From Emcibacter sp. (GTDB lineage Bacteria > Pseudomonadota > Alphaproteobacteria > Sphingomonadales > Emcibacteraceae), in NCBI GenBank assembly GCA_021774785.1, contig JAJFIQ010000019.1, forward strand, positions 930,001 through 994,000: a stretch of 64,000 nt of DNA. The letters are read 5' to 3'. Each line of letters begins with the position of its first letter. Position 1 is the stretch's first letter. The position numbers and the translations under genes were made by a program. Below, piece by piece: positions 19,160 to 27,062 of the stretch. Under the pieces are notes generated by a model, which was given only the letters and a program-made list of their open reading frames with translations, was not told the DNA's origin and ran no database searches.

Positions 19160-19660
19160 TTATTTTATTTTTGAAATCATGCCTTTTATGCCATTCAGAG
19201 CATCAGGAACCAGTTCTTGTGCCAGCAAACGATTTTTATCCACTGGACCCGGCATTTCTAGCCCCTCGCCCAATGCACGGGAAAAACCAACCTTCTGATA
19301 ATAATCTTCATCGCCAACTAGAACCACTCTCTGATGACCTAATTTTTTTGCAGTTTCCAGACCATGCTCCATAAGTCTGAGCCCGTATCCCTGCCCACGA
19401 CATTCCTCATCAACGGCAATCGGACCAAGCAATAGTGCCGGCACGGCCTTGTCACCATTATTTATCAGGATGGGCCAGAATTGCAGGCAGGCCTTTAGAA
19501 CCCCGTCAATGCGGACGACGAACGATAATTCCGACACCGCAGATACCCCATCACGCAGTCGGTATGCCGTCTTTCCCTGTCGGTCAACCCCAAAGGACTG
19601 ATCGAGCAGGGCATCAATAAACAAAATATCATTCTCTTTAATGGCATCAATACAAAACAT
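19160..19660 (-). CDS. GNAT family N-acetyltransferase
   Basis: 166 residues, YhbS-like. The acetyl-CoA pyrophosphate loop is RGQGYGLRLM (about 89-98), after the strand LLLGPIAVDEE. The following VVLVGDEDYYQKVGFSRALG is the typical fourth motif. The acceptor substrate is unknown. It stands alone between the DUF1285 operon and the porin gene, both on the same strand. Confidence 0.85.
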   Translation of the reverse strand: MFCIDAIKENDILFIDALLDQSFGVDRQGKTAYRLRDGVSAVSELSFVVRIDGVLKACLQFWPILINNGDKAVPALLLGPIAVDEECRGQGYGLRLMEHGLETAKKLGHQRVVLVGDEDYYQKVGFSRALGEGLEMPGPVDKNRLLAQELVPDALNGIKGMISKIK

Positions 19661-19745
19661 TATTCGGTTATCTCTAGTATTTTCAATTATTATGCGTTTA
19701 ACATGATTTTATACTTGAAACAAGTAATATGATTTAATTGATACA

Positions 19746-19772
19746 GAAAAAAAGCGGAACCTAAAGTCCCGC
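19746..19772 (-). terminator. intrinsic terminator of the OprP-like porin gene
   Basis: On the minus strand GCGGGAC pairs with GTTCCGC (one G-T pair) and is followed by a run of seven or eight T. It lies about 40 bp after the porin stop. Confidence 0.75.
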
Positions 19773-19811
19773 CTTTATACTTGGAAAGTTAGTATCTGAA
19801 AATATCAACTT

Positions 19812-21113
19812 CTACCAGTCAACCTGAAAACGTAAACCATAAGTATTCACGTCGGTAACATCTTCCGGGCTTCCTTCAATATCAGAATGGGAATAGTTCG
19901 CCATGAAGCGTGTGTAATCATTCAAGTGCCAGTTCACACCCAGAACAATGGTATCCTGCTCACCACCCATAATCAGGGCGTCTTTATCATGCAGATCGAT
20001 GGTATCATACCGCACGGCAACCTGCCACGCCCCCATACCGCCGTCAAAAACCGGGTTTTTCACTTTCGCACGATCCATGGCACCCTTTTTATAGCCACGT
20101 GATTCACCCGTGATGAAATAACTCAGATCAACATAGCCACCCTTGAAGGAAGCATCTTCTACCGAAGCATCTAGCGTATCGGCTTGAACCCAGGCATATT
20201 CAGCCTGTGCGGAAAATGGCCCCATTATACCAGCTAGCTCAAGACCAAAGAAAGTATCTTTGTCGGCGGCAAAGCTGCCCGTATTCACATAACGGTTTGC
20301 GGCAAGATGAGCATGGGGACGTTGACGATATCGAATTATATTATCTCCATTGTCATTTTCACGACTAAACCACGATACACCAACATGGACACGGGCATCA
20401 CCCATTTTGGGCCCATAGGTAACGCGGGCACCATATGTACGGCCTTCCTCAGCAACGTCTTTACCATTACTACCCTGAAAAATTCCGGCTTTGAAAGTGA
20501 TATCATTTTTTGCATACCCAAGTGCAATGCCGATGTTGCGGCTCAAACCGAAGGCATCTGTAAAGGCTGCCCTCTCCATGAAAGTAATATAGCGGGAAGA
20601 TGTTTGTTCTTCTAATGAGGCCGGAACCTTGAACTGTCCAAATATTAGGGAGATAGGTTTTATTTTCCATTGCAAATAAGCATCTTTCACAGTGACTTCA
20701 TTGCCAGCAAAATCGGCTTCAAATTTATATTTAATGTCCTTGAACAAAATACCTTCGACACCGAGACGGGCGGTACGGAATTCTGTAGCATCAACTTTTT
20801 CACCGGAAATGACTACGCCATTATTTTTAACAGAAACATTTCCGTAGTCTGTGAATATACGACCCCGTATTTTCATTTTAAATTTACCGTCCGCGCTGGA
20901 AAGCTCGGGAGCCCCTTTCCATTTCACTTTTAAATCGGGTATTTTCTTCGCAGCGGCGGTTTGTTTTTTCTCAAGCTCATCAATTTTTTTGCTTAAGAGA
21001 TTGATCTGTTCTTTTAATTCCTGAATCGTTTGTGCTGATGCAACCGGTGTGAATGCCACACCACATAGTGCTGTTGCAGCCAGCAACCCAAGAAATGGTT
21101 TCCTCATCATCAT
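19812..21113 (-). CDS. phosphate-selective porin, OprP/OprO family
   Basis: 433 residues: a signal peptide (cut near VASAQ), a short coiled coil for trimerisation (IQELKEQINLLSKKIDELEKK, about 28-49) and a beta barrel ending in Trp (FQVDW), as outer-membrane barrels do. The barrel resembles OprP/OprO, with a lysine-rich, strand-alternating N-half (KFKMKIRGRIFTDYG). It imports phosphate, polyphosphate or other anions; the selectivity cannot be read. The start is the first of three ATGs, after AAAGGAAATATC. It is divergent from the cytochrome-porin operon. A possible PhoB site lies upstream. Confidence 0.85.
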   Translation of the reverse strand: MMMRKPFLGLLAATALCGVAFTPVASAQTIQELKEQINLLSKKIDELEKKQTAAAKKIPDLKVKWKGAPELSSADGKFKMKIRGRIFTDYGNVSVKNNGVVISGEKVDATEFRTARLGVEGILFKDIKYKFEADFAGNEVTVKDAYLQWKIKPISLIFGQFKVPASLEEQTSSRYITFMERAAFTDAFGLSRNIGIALGYAKNDITFKAGIFQGSNGKDVAEEGRTYGARVTYGPKMGDARVHVGVSWFSRENDNGDNIIRYRQRPHAHLAANRYVNTGSFAADKDTFFGLELAGIMGPFSAQAEYAWVQADTLDASVEDASFKGGYVDLSYFITGESRGYKKGAMDRAKVKNPVFDGGMGAWQVAVRYDTIDLHDKDALIMGGEQDTIVLGVNWHLNDYTRFMANYSHSDIEGSPEDVTDVNTYGLRFQVDW

Positions 21114-21230
21114 GATATTTCCTTTATCATCAAATCATTTTTACAAATCGTTATAGGCCAAGAACTATTAAAAAGCACTAGCCTCAAAATGGAACTTATC
21201 CAATAATAATGTCATCTGCGTGTAAGATTT

Positions 21231-21248
21231 ATGACACTCTTGTTACAC
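21231..21248 (-). promoter_or_regulatory. possible PhoB-like box of the porin gene
   Basis: The minus strand reads GTGTAAC-AAGA-GTGTCAT, a 7-4-7 direct repeat. The second half matches six of seven bases of the Pho half-site CTGTCAT, the first only four. It lies about 120 bp upstream of a gene for an OprP-type porin, which makes phosphate control sensible. The distance to a TATTAT at 21207-21212 is longer than usual. Confidence 0.35.
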
Positions 21249-21324
21249 TGAAAATATTTAAAATTTCGTCTTTAGAAAAACCTTCCATATTCTAAAACCT
21301 CACAATATCACATTCACCAAATGC

Positions 21325-21366
21325 TTGACCCACGTCAAAGTTGTATGAACTCTTTAGCATTATAAT
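21325..21366 (+). promoter_or_regulatory. FNR/CRP-type class II promoter of the cytochrome-porin operon
   Basis: TTGACCCACGTCAA at 21325-21338 is a perfect 5-4-5 dyad of the FNR/Anr/FixK/Dnr type. TATAAT at 21361-21366 predicts a start near 21373, which places the centre of the dyad at -41.5, the class II activator position. The leader would be about 93 nt long. The geometry is seen directly; which family member binds (FNR, FixK, Dnr) is not known. Confidence 0.8.
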
Positions 21367-21465
21367 ACTCATCAGTAACCAAAAGGATGTTTTATTTATA
21401 TTTTGCTAACTGTTTGATTCTTTAAATTATTTACCATGTAACTTAATGAAAGAGGAGACGTTCTA

Positions 21466-22599
21466 ATGAGAATAAAATACTGGATTACATTAATGGCAGC
21501 CTTTGGATTCCTGCTGGTTAGCAGCAATGCAAATGCCATCCCCGCATTGGCCACGAAGACTGACAAGAATTGTTCTTATTGTCACAATGCCTGGCCTCAA
21601 CTCAACGATAAAGGGCGTGCTTATAAGGAAGCCGGGTATCGGCTACCTGCTGAAATAGGCAAAAAAGGTGAAAGCTTCCTTGAATCAGGAGAATTCCCCT
21701 TCTCAGCTGTATTGGTTGCACGCCCTTATGACAAAAAAGGCAGTGGCACTAAGAAAATTCGTGCTCTACACGAAGTAGAAGTCATCGCCGCCATATCTTT
21801 TGGCGAACATCTGTCAGGTTTCTTTGAACTAGAAGCCGAGGATGAAACAGACTTCAACATTGAAGTACCACAAGCTTCCATCACTTATACCGTCAACCCT
21901 GAGTTCAATATTCAGGTAAGCTGGGGCGATATGTTCTTTGCTGATCCCTATGGCTTACTTGCTGATCATTTCCGCTTAACTCGTGGACATGTCGGCGTTA
22001 TTGATCAGTCATTTGGTGGGGCAGATGGAAAATTAAGGTCTGCTCGCCAGAATATTACTGCCTATGGCCGTGTTGCTGAACGTGTATTCTATATGGTAGG
22101 CTACAGTGGCGATGCTGGTGATACAGAAGGTGTTGACGGTCAGAATATACTGGGACGTATCGCAGTTGATATTACCCCCAATATTATGGTCGGTGGTTTC
22201 TGGCTTGAAGGTGAGAATGCGGCCAGCAACCGTGATTATCGTCGTGCCGGTGTTGACTTTCTTGCTGATATAAAGAATTTCCGCATAGCGGGTGCTTATG
22301 TCAATACCAAGGATGACACACCTGACCTTCTGGGCGAAGTAGATAACGATGCTTGGTCTGTTCAAGCCAACTACTTCTTCAAATCTGAAAGCGGTGCACC
22401 AACTTTTGTACCAACTGTACGCTTTGATCGTTACCAGAAGAACGATGGTATGGACCAATATTCTGAATTCACCTTAAACCTGGGTTATTATGCAACACAA
22501 TATGCAAAAATATACCTTGAATATTGGAACCGGTTTGACGTTCCGGCAGACCAAGAAGAGGATACTCGCATTACTCTACAAGCGGTATTCTCCTTCTAA
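21466..22599 (+). CDS. outer-membrane monohaem cytochrome-porin fusion (Cyc2-like architecture)
   Basis: 377 residues. A signal peptide ends near NANA (residue 24). Directly after it lies a haem c site, CSYCH (about 37-41), inside IPALATKTDKNCSYCHNAWP followed by QLNDKGRAYKEAGY. This is the N-terminal layout of Cyc2 (A-x-P-x-x-A-x-x-T, CxxCH, xxFPxLxxxGRxFKxxGY). The remaining 310 residues alternate polar and hydrophobic strands, rich in Tyr, Phe and Trp, and end in Phe (LQAVFSF), the outer-membrane barrel signature. Cyc2 is the Fe(II) oxidase of iron-oxidising bacteria; relatives of unknown role exist widely. Here the neighbours are a cytochrome c, an FCSD-like flavoprotein and a NapC-like protein. 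The ATG follows AAAGAGGAGACG. Confidence 0.75.
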   Translation: MRIKYWITLMAAFGFLLVSSNANAIPALATKTDKNCSYCHNAWPQLNDKGRAYKEAGYRLPAEIGKKGESFLESGEFPFSAVLVARPYDKKGSGTKKIRALHEVEVIAAISFGEHLSGFFELEAEDETDFNIEVPQASITYTVNPEFNIQVSWGDMFFADPYGLLADHFRLTRGHVGVIDQSFGGADGKLRSARQNITAYGRVAERVFYMVGYSGDAGDTEGVDGQNILGRIAVDITPNIMVGGFWLEGENAASNRDYRRAGVDFLADIKNFRIAGAYVNTKDDTPDLLGEVDNDAWSVQANYFFKSESGAPTFVPTVRFDRYQKNDGMDQYSEFTLNLGYYATQYAKIYLEYWNRFDVPADQEEDTRITLQAVFSF

Positions 22600-22617
22600 T
22601 CCTTCATTGGATAATCA

Positions 22618-22654
22618 GAAAGGGCCGACTAAAATTTCTTAAATCGGCCCTTTC
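22618..22654 (+). terminator. strong 11-bp hairpin between the cytochrome-porin and cytochrome c genes
   Basis: GAAAGGGCCGA (22618-22628) pairs perfectly with TCGGCCCTTTC (22644-22654) around a 15-nt loop. Only three T follow, so full termination is doubtful. It may partly stop or protect the mRNA, giving more of the first gene than of the three genes behind it. Confidence 0.6.
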
Positions 22655-22706
22655 GTCTGATCCTTTAGAGGTTAAAATGTTCTTTTAATACACATTGGGA
22701 GAAAAT

Positions 22707-23018
22707 ATGATGAATCGAATAGCAATAAGTATACTGCCCCTGCTAACAATGCTGATCTGGTCAACAAATAGTATGGCACAAGGCCCAAGCAGGGCGGAAT
22801 TCATGGCTAGTAGCTGTCTTGTCTGTCACGGGCAGGAAGCCAAAGGCGCCCTCAAAATCCCCCCTTTAAACGATCTGAAGGTCTCCGATATTAAAGAATC
22901 CATGATTGGTTTTAAGACCGGAGAAGAGCGTTCCACCATTATGGGTATAATAGCCAAAGATTATAGCAAAGAGGACATTATTCTTCTGGCTGAATATATT
23001 GCCGCATTACCGGATTGA
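22707..23018 (+). CDS. small periplasmic monohaem cytochrome c (FccA-like)
   Basis: About 103 residues: a signal peptide (to about residue 24, SMAQ), haem c site CLVCH, and a probable Met ligand in STIMGIIAKDYS. The C-terminal ILLAEYIAALPD helix is typical of class I cytochromes c and of the cytochrome subunit of flavocytochrome c. Because an FCSD-type flavoprotein gene follows after 10 bp, it is most likely its electron acceptor. The ATG at 22707 (or the next one) follows GGGAGA; a TTG at 22695 lies on the ribosome binding site and is not the start. Confidence 0.88.
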   Translation: MMNRIAISILPLLTMLIWSTNSMAQGPSRAEFMASSCLVCHGQEAKGALKIPPLNDLKVSDIKESMIGFKTGEERSTIMGIIAKDYSKEDIILLAEYIAALPD

Positions 23019-23028
23019 GGAAAAAATC

Positions 23029-24309
23029 ATGACCATAGAAAGAAGACAATTCATTCAGACACTTGGAGCTACTGGGCTTCTTGCATCTATGAGCAGTACA
23101 TTGGGGTTTAGTTTATCACATGCCGCATCCGGTGCCCGTGTCATCGTAATCGGCGGTGGCTTTGGCGGCACTATCTGCGCCAAATATATCCGAAAATTCA
23201 GCCCCTCTACGGCTGTAACCTTGATTGAGCCAAAAAAAAATTATTTCACCTGTCCAGGAAGCAATAGTGTTATCGCTAACCTGCGTCCTATGACACATAT
23301 TAGCCATAACTATAATAAACTCGGTGCTGAATATGGCATCTCTGTTCTGCATGACAAGGTAAGCTCAATTGATAGCACCACCAAAATAGTTACTCTTAAA
23401 GGGGGAGGAATTCATAACTATGATTTCCTTGTCCTCTCTCCGGGCATAGATTTCAAATCAGATACTATTGAAGGCTATAATCCCAATGACGAAACATTTC
23501 CTCATGCATGGAAGGCAGGAGAACAAACACGCTTGCTCCGAGATCAAATCCTATCCATGGACGATGGCGGCACAGTTATCATTGCGCCACCAACCAGGCC
23601 TTTTCGCGCCCCACCAGCGCCTTACGAGCGGGCCAGCCTGATCGCCCATTATCTATCTGAGAATAAGCCGCGTTCCAAAATAATCATTCTCGATGGCAAT
23701 AATGATTTTTCCAAACAGGCATTGTTCATACAAGCCTGGAAGAAACTATACCCCGGCATGATCGATTGGGTCGGCATCAAGGATCACGGGGGTTTTTCTG
23801 CCGTTCACACACCCTACCGGGAAATAGTAACTAATTCTGGAAATCACTTTAAAGGACAGGTGGTCAATATCATTCCACCACAAGAAGCAGGCCTAATAGC
23901 CATACAAAGTGGTCTAGCGGATGATTCAGGTTGGTGTCCTGTTAAGCCTGATACATTTGAATCTACTATACAAAAAAATATTCATGTTATCGGCGATAGC
24001 TGTCAGGCCGGAGATATGCCCAAGACAGGTCATGCCGCCAATGCCGAAGGTAAAATTTGTGCGGCTGCTATCGTAGCCAGCATCACCGGAAGACCGATAA
24101 TGGATATTACCTATAACATGAGCATCTATAGCCTTATCAGCCCTAAATACGGCATATCCATGTCCGAGAACTATCAAATGATAGACAGCAGGATAACAAA
24201 GGTGAGTAGTGCTAGCAGTAGTCTTAAGGCCAAAAAGAAAACCCGGCGCAAGGAAGCCCAATATGCCGCTGGCTGGTATAAATCCATCACCAGCGACATG
24301 TTTAAATGA
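23029..24309 (+). CDS. FAD-dependent sulfide dehydrogenase flavoprotein (FCSD/FccB family)
   Basis: 426 residues. A twin-arginine signal (IERRQFIQTLGATGLLASM) exports the folded flavoprotein. The FAD dinucleotide motif is VIVIGGGFGGTICAKYI. The two redox-active cysteines of FccB are in place: YFTCPGSNSVI (about 85-95) and GWCPVKPDTFES (about 302-313), followed by HVIGDSCQAGDMPKTGHAAN. FCSD oxidises sulfide and passes electrons to a cytochrome c, here probably the product of the gene before it. A basic tail (KAKKKTRRKE) precedes the end. The start at 23029 follows GAGG. Confidence 0.88.
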   Translation: MTIERRQFIQTLGATGLLASMSSTLGFSLSHAASGARVIVIGGGFGGTICAKYIRKFSPSTAVTLIEPKKNYFTCPGSNSVIANLRPMTHISHNYNKLGAEYGISVLHDKVSSIDSTTKIVTLKGGGIHNYDFLVLSPGIDFKSDTIEGYNPNDETFPHAWKAGEQTRLLRDQILSMDDGGTVIIAPPTRPFRAPPAPYERASLIAHYLSENKPRSKIIILDGNNDFSKQALFIQAWKKLYPGMIDWVGIKDHGGFSAVHTPYREIVTNSGNHFKGQVVNIIPPQEAGLIAIQSGLADDSGWCPVKPDTFESTIQKNIHVIGDSCQAGDMPKTGHAANAEGKICAAAIVASITGRPIMDITYNMSIYSLISPKYGISMSENYQMIDSRITKVSSASSSLKAKKKTRRKEAQYAAGWYKSITSDMFK

Positions 24310-24338
24310 CCTGATTAATAAAAAGGAAGGGTACGAAA

Positions 24339-24917
24339 ATGATATTATCTGGAAAAATGAAAGCTTACTGGAGAGCTTTCTGGCAACCCAGCACACGTTT
24401 CTCCTTTGGCCTGATAGCCATCACCTTTATGGCAGCAGGTATAATTTTCTGGGGCGGCTTCAACTGGGCTATGGAAATGACCAATACGGAAACATTCTGT
24501 GTTACCTGTCATGAGATGCGAGATAACCCCTTCCCGGAATATAAGGACACCATACATTATACCAACCGAACCGGCGTTCGAGCCACCTGCCCCGACTGTC
24601 ATGTTCCCAAACCCTGGCATTTAAAAGTCCTACGCAAAATAAAAGCTACCGGAGAACTTTACGGGAAAATGACTGGGAAAATTGACACCAAGGAAAAATT
24701 TCAAGCCCATAAACTTGAGATGGCTCAGAATGTATGGCGGGCCATGGAAGCATCGGATTCAAGGGAGTGCCGTAACTGCCATGCCTTTGATTTTATGGAT
24801 ACAGAAGAACAAACAGGCCGCGCCGCACGGAAACACGAAAACCCAGAGGGAAAAACCTGTATCACATGTCACAAAGGCATCGCCCATGAACTACCTGAAG
24901 ATTACGAGCAAGAATAG
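24339..24917 (+). CDS. NapC/NirT-family tetrahaem cytochrome c
   Basis: 192 residues with one N-terminal membrane anchor (about 20-42) and four haem c sites: CVTCH, CPDCH, CRNCH and CITCH. This is the NapC/NirT/NrfH/CymA/TorC pattern, membrane-bound quinol dehydrogenases that hand electrons to periplasmic partners. No nitrate, nitrite or TMAO reductase gene is near; the neighbours are an FCSD flavoprotein and an outer-membrane cytochrome-porin, so the partner is probably one of these. The ATG follows AAAAGGAAGGG. Its stop lies 7 bp from that of the converging DUF934 gene. Confidence 0.92.
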   Translation: MILSGKMKAYWRAFWQPSTRFSFGLIAITFMAAGIIFWGGFNWAMEMTNTETFCVTCHEMRDNPFPEYKDTIHYTNRTGVRATCPDCHVPKPWHLKVLRKIKATGELYGKMTGKIDTKEKFQAHKLEMAQNVWRAMEASDSRECRNCHAFDFMDTEEQTGRAARKHENPEGKTCITCHKGIAHELPEDYEQE

Positions 24918-24924
24918 AGGTCAT

Positions 24925-25389
24925 TCAGCGACGATAGAGGGGTAAATCCTCATCTGTTGAAACCTGATATTTGACGGAAAAATCTTCAAATGCTTCTAGG
25001 GCTACGTTAATATCCCTGCCCACCTTGACTTCATAAGCATTGAAGCCACAACGCTGCATGTAAAATATCTGGTCACGCATCACATCACCCACAGCGCGGA
25101 TTTCTTTAGTATAGCCGAACCGGTCCCGTAAAATCTTGGCGTAGGAATAACCGCGCCCATCATTAAAGGTGGGAAAGTTTATGGCGATCAGCTCTAATTT
25201 GTCCAAATCATTACGGATATCTTTCGGATGCTGATCAGGTTCAAGCTGTAAACCGACGGTACGACCAGAAAAATCAGTTCCCTGCCATACTTCTAGCGAC
25301 ACTATGATTTTGCCTCCCGGCAGGTCGCCTTCGCCAGAATAATGAACCCAAGTGTCTTCAATTATGGCTTTATCTTTGATGATTTTCAT
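24925..25389 (-). CDS. DUF934 domain-containing protein (sulfite reductase partner)
   Basis: 154 residues of the DUF934 family, which is almost always next to cysI/cysH in alphaproteobacteria and lacks a known enzymatic activity. Typical parts are GGKIIVSLEVWQG, VGLQLEPDQHPKDIRNDLD, LELIAINFPTFNDGRGYSYA and FYMQRCGFNAYEV. It overlaps cysI by 4 bp and is translated with it. The cysH and siroheme synthase genes that often accompany the pair are not here. Confidence 0.88.
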   Translation of the reverse strand: MKIIKDKAIIEDTWVHYSGEGDLPGGKIIVSLEVWQGTDFSGRTVGLQLEPDQHPKDIRNDLDKLELIAINFPTFNDGRGYSYAKILRDRFGYTKEIRAVGDVMRDQIFYMQRCGFNAYEVKVGRDINVALEAFEDFSVKYQVSTDEDLPLYRR

Positions 25390-27062
25390 AGTTCAGCTCC
25401 CTTTAGGGAAAATTCTTCGTAAATAATTTTAAAAGGTTCTGCTCCGACGCGACGATAGGTATCAATGAAACGTTCACCCTGGTCCCTGATATCGATATAT
25501 ATCTTTAAAATATCTTCCAGTGCCTGAACTATCTCATCCTCAGGAAAACCACGGCCCAAAATTTTGCCAATAGCAGCATCATCGGTCGCATCACCACCCA
25601 AAGTTATCTGATAGAATTCAACACCCTTTTTATTCACACCCAGAATACCAATATGACCTACATGGTGATGACCACAGGCATTAATACAGCCCGACATTTT
25701 CAATTTCAATTCACCCAGATCATAAAGATAATCCATATCATCAAAGCGGTTGGTAATCTGATCAGCAATGGGTATGGACCGTGCATTGGCCAACGTACAG
25801 AAATCAAGCCCCGGACAACATATCATATCCTGTATTGTTCCGATATTTGGTTCAGCAAAGCCAAGGTCTTTTAAGGACTGCCACAAGTCGAACAGGTCAG
25901 CCTTTCTCACATCAGCAAAAACAAGATTTTGTTCGTGTGTGGAGCGCAGTTCGCCGAAACTATATTGGTCAGCAAGGTTTGCCACCATGAGCATCTGCAC
26001 ATCAGTAATATCACCCGGTGGTACCCCCGGTTTTTTCAGGGACAGATTTACGATGGCATAGCCCAGTCTTTTATGATCCAGAACATTCTGTTTATACCAG
26101 TATGAAAAGTCCTTATTGTCTAGCAATTGCTGCTCAAAGGCCACATTGTTTTCCGGAAGGTTTTCATACGCAGGATCTGTGAAATGATCCGATACACGCG
26201 CTATCTCTGAACTATCCAGAGGTACGGCACCTTCCCTGCCTAATTCTTTAAATTCTTCTTCAACACGACGGGTAAATTCCTCAACCTTCAATTCATGGAC
26301 CAGAATTTTGATCCGGGCCTTATATTTATTATCCCGGCGACCAAACTGATTATAGACCCGCATTATGGCTTCGGTATAGACCAGTAGGTCTGCTTCCGGT
26401 ACGAATTCATTGATCAGCTTGCCAATCATCGGCGTCCGGCCCATGCCACCACCCACATAGATTTCAAACCCAATCTCACCGGCAGCATTCTTGACAGCAC
26501 GAAAACCAATGTCGTGAAACTTGATCGCGGCACGATCTTCCTTTGCGCCGGTAAAGGCAAATTTAAATTTACGGGGAAGATAGGCAAATTCCGGATGGAA
26601 GGTGGACCATTGGCGCATAATTTCGGCATAGGGCCGTGGGTCAACAACCTCATCCCGTGCCACACCGGCAAACTGATCGGCACTGATATTACGGATACAG
26701 TTGCCGCTTGTCTGGATGGCATGCATCTGTACCGACGCCAGGTCATCAAGAATATTCGGCACATCTTCCAGCTTGGGCCAGTTAAATTGCATATTCTGCC
26801 GCGTGGTCATATGACCATAGCTACGATCATATTTATTGGCGATATGGGCAAGCATACGAAACTGTTCGGAAGACATTAAACCATAAGGCACCGCCACACG
26901 CAGCATATAGGCATGAATTTGTAGATACAGCCCATTTTGCAGGCGCAATATACGGAATTCATCCTCCTTCAAGTCACCTGAAAGCCGCCTTTTTACCTGA
27001 CCTCTGAACTGAGCAGCACGCTCTTCGATAATACGCTGATCATTTTCATTATATTTATACAT
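25386..27062 (-). CDS. cysI: nitrite/sulfite reductase haemoprotein (ferredoxin or NADPH type, CysI-like)
   Basis: 558 residues in the two-repeat sulfite/nitrite reductase fold. The siroheme-4Fe4S ligands are CCPGLDFC and GCINAC, followed by GHHHVGHIGILG. The substrate-side basic residues occur in the first half (MTTRQNMQFNW). Six-electron reduction of sulfite to sulfide is the likely job because DUF934 follows; reduction of nitrite cannot be excluded. It is divergent from rnhB, with about 360 bp of control DNA between. Confidence 0.88.
   Translation of the reverse strand: MYKYNENDQRIIEERAAQFRGQVKRRLSGDLKEDEFRILRLQNGLYLQIHAYMLRVAVPYGLMSSEQFRMLAHIANKYDRSYGHMTTRQNMQFNWPKLEDVPNILDDLASVQMHAIQTSGNCIRNISADQFAGVARDEVVDPRPYAEIMRQWSTFHPEFAYLPRKFKFAFTGAKEDRAAIKFHDIGFRAVKNAAGEIGFEIYVGGGMGRTPMIGKLINEFVPEADLLVYTEAIMRVYNQFGRRDNKYKARIKILVHELKVEEFTRRVEEEFKELGREGAVPLDSSEIARVSDHFTDPAYENLPENNVAFEQQLLDNKDFSYWYKQNVLDHKRLGYAIVNLSLKKPGVPPGDITDVQMLMVANLADQYSFGELRSTHEQNLVFADVRKADLFDLWQSLKDLGFAEPNIGTIQDMICCPGLDFCTLANARSIPIADQITNRFDDMDYLYDLGELKLKMSGCINACGHHHVGHIGILGVNKKGVEFYQITLGGDATDDAAIGKILGRGFPEDEIVQALEDILKIYIDIRDQGERFIDTYRRVGAEPFKIIYEEFSLKGAEL

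Larger units (their letters stand above)
21114..21465. other. 352-bp divergent control region between OprP-like porin and cytochrome-porin operon
   Basis: No gene is visible. On the plus side it holds the FNR-type box and a perfect TATAAT (21325-21366). On the minus side a 7-4-7 direct repeat at 21231-21248 resembles a PhoB site. Between them is AT-rich DNA with nothing else that I recognise. Confidence 0.7.
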
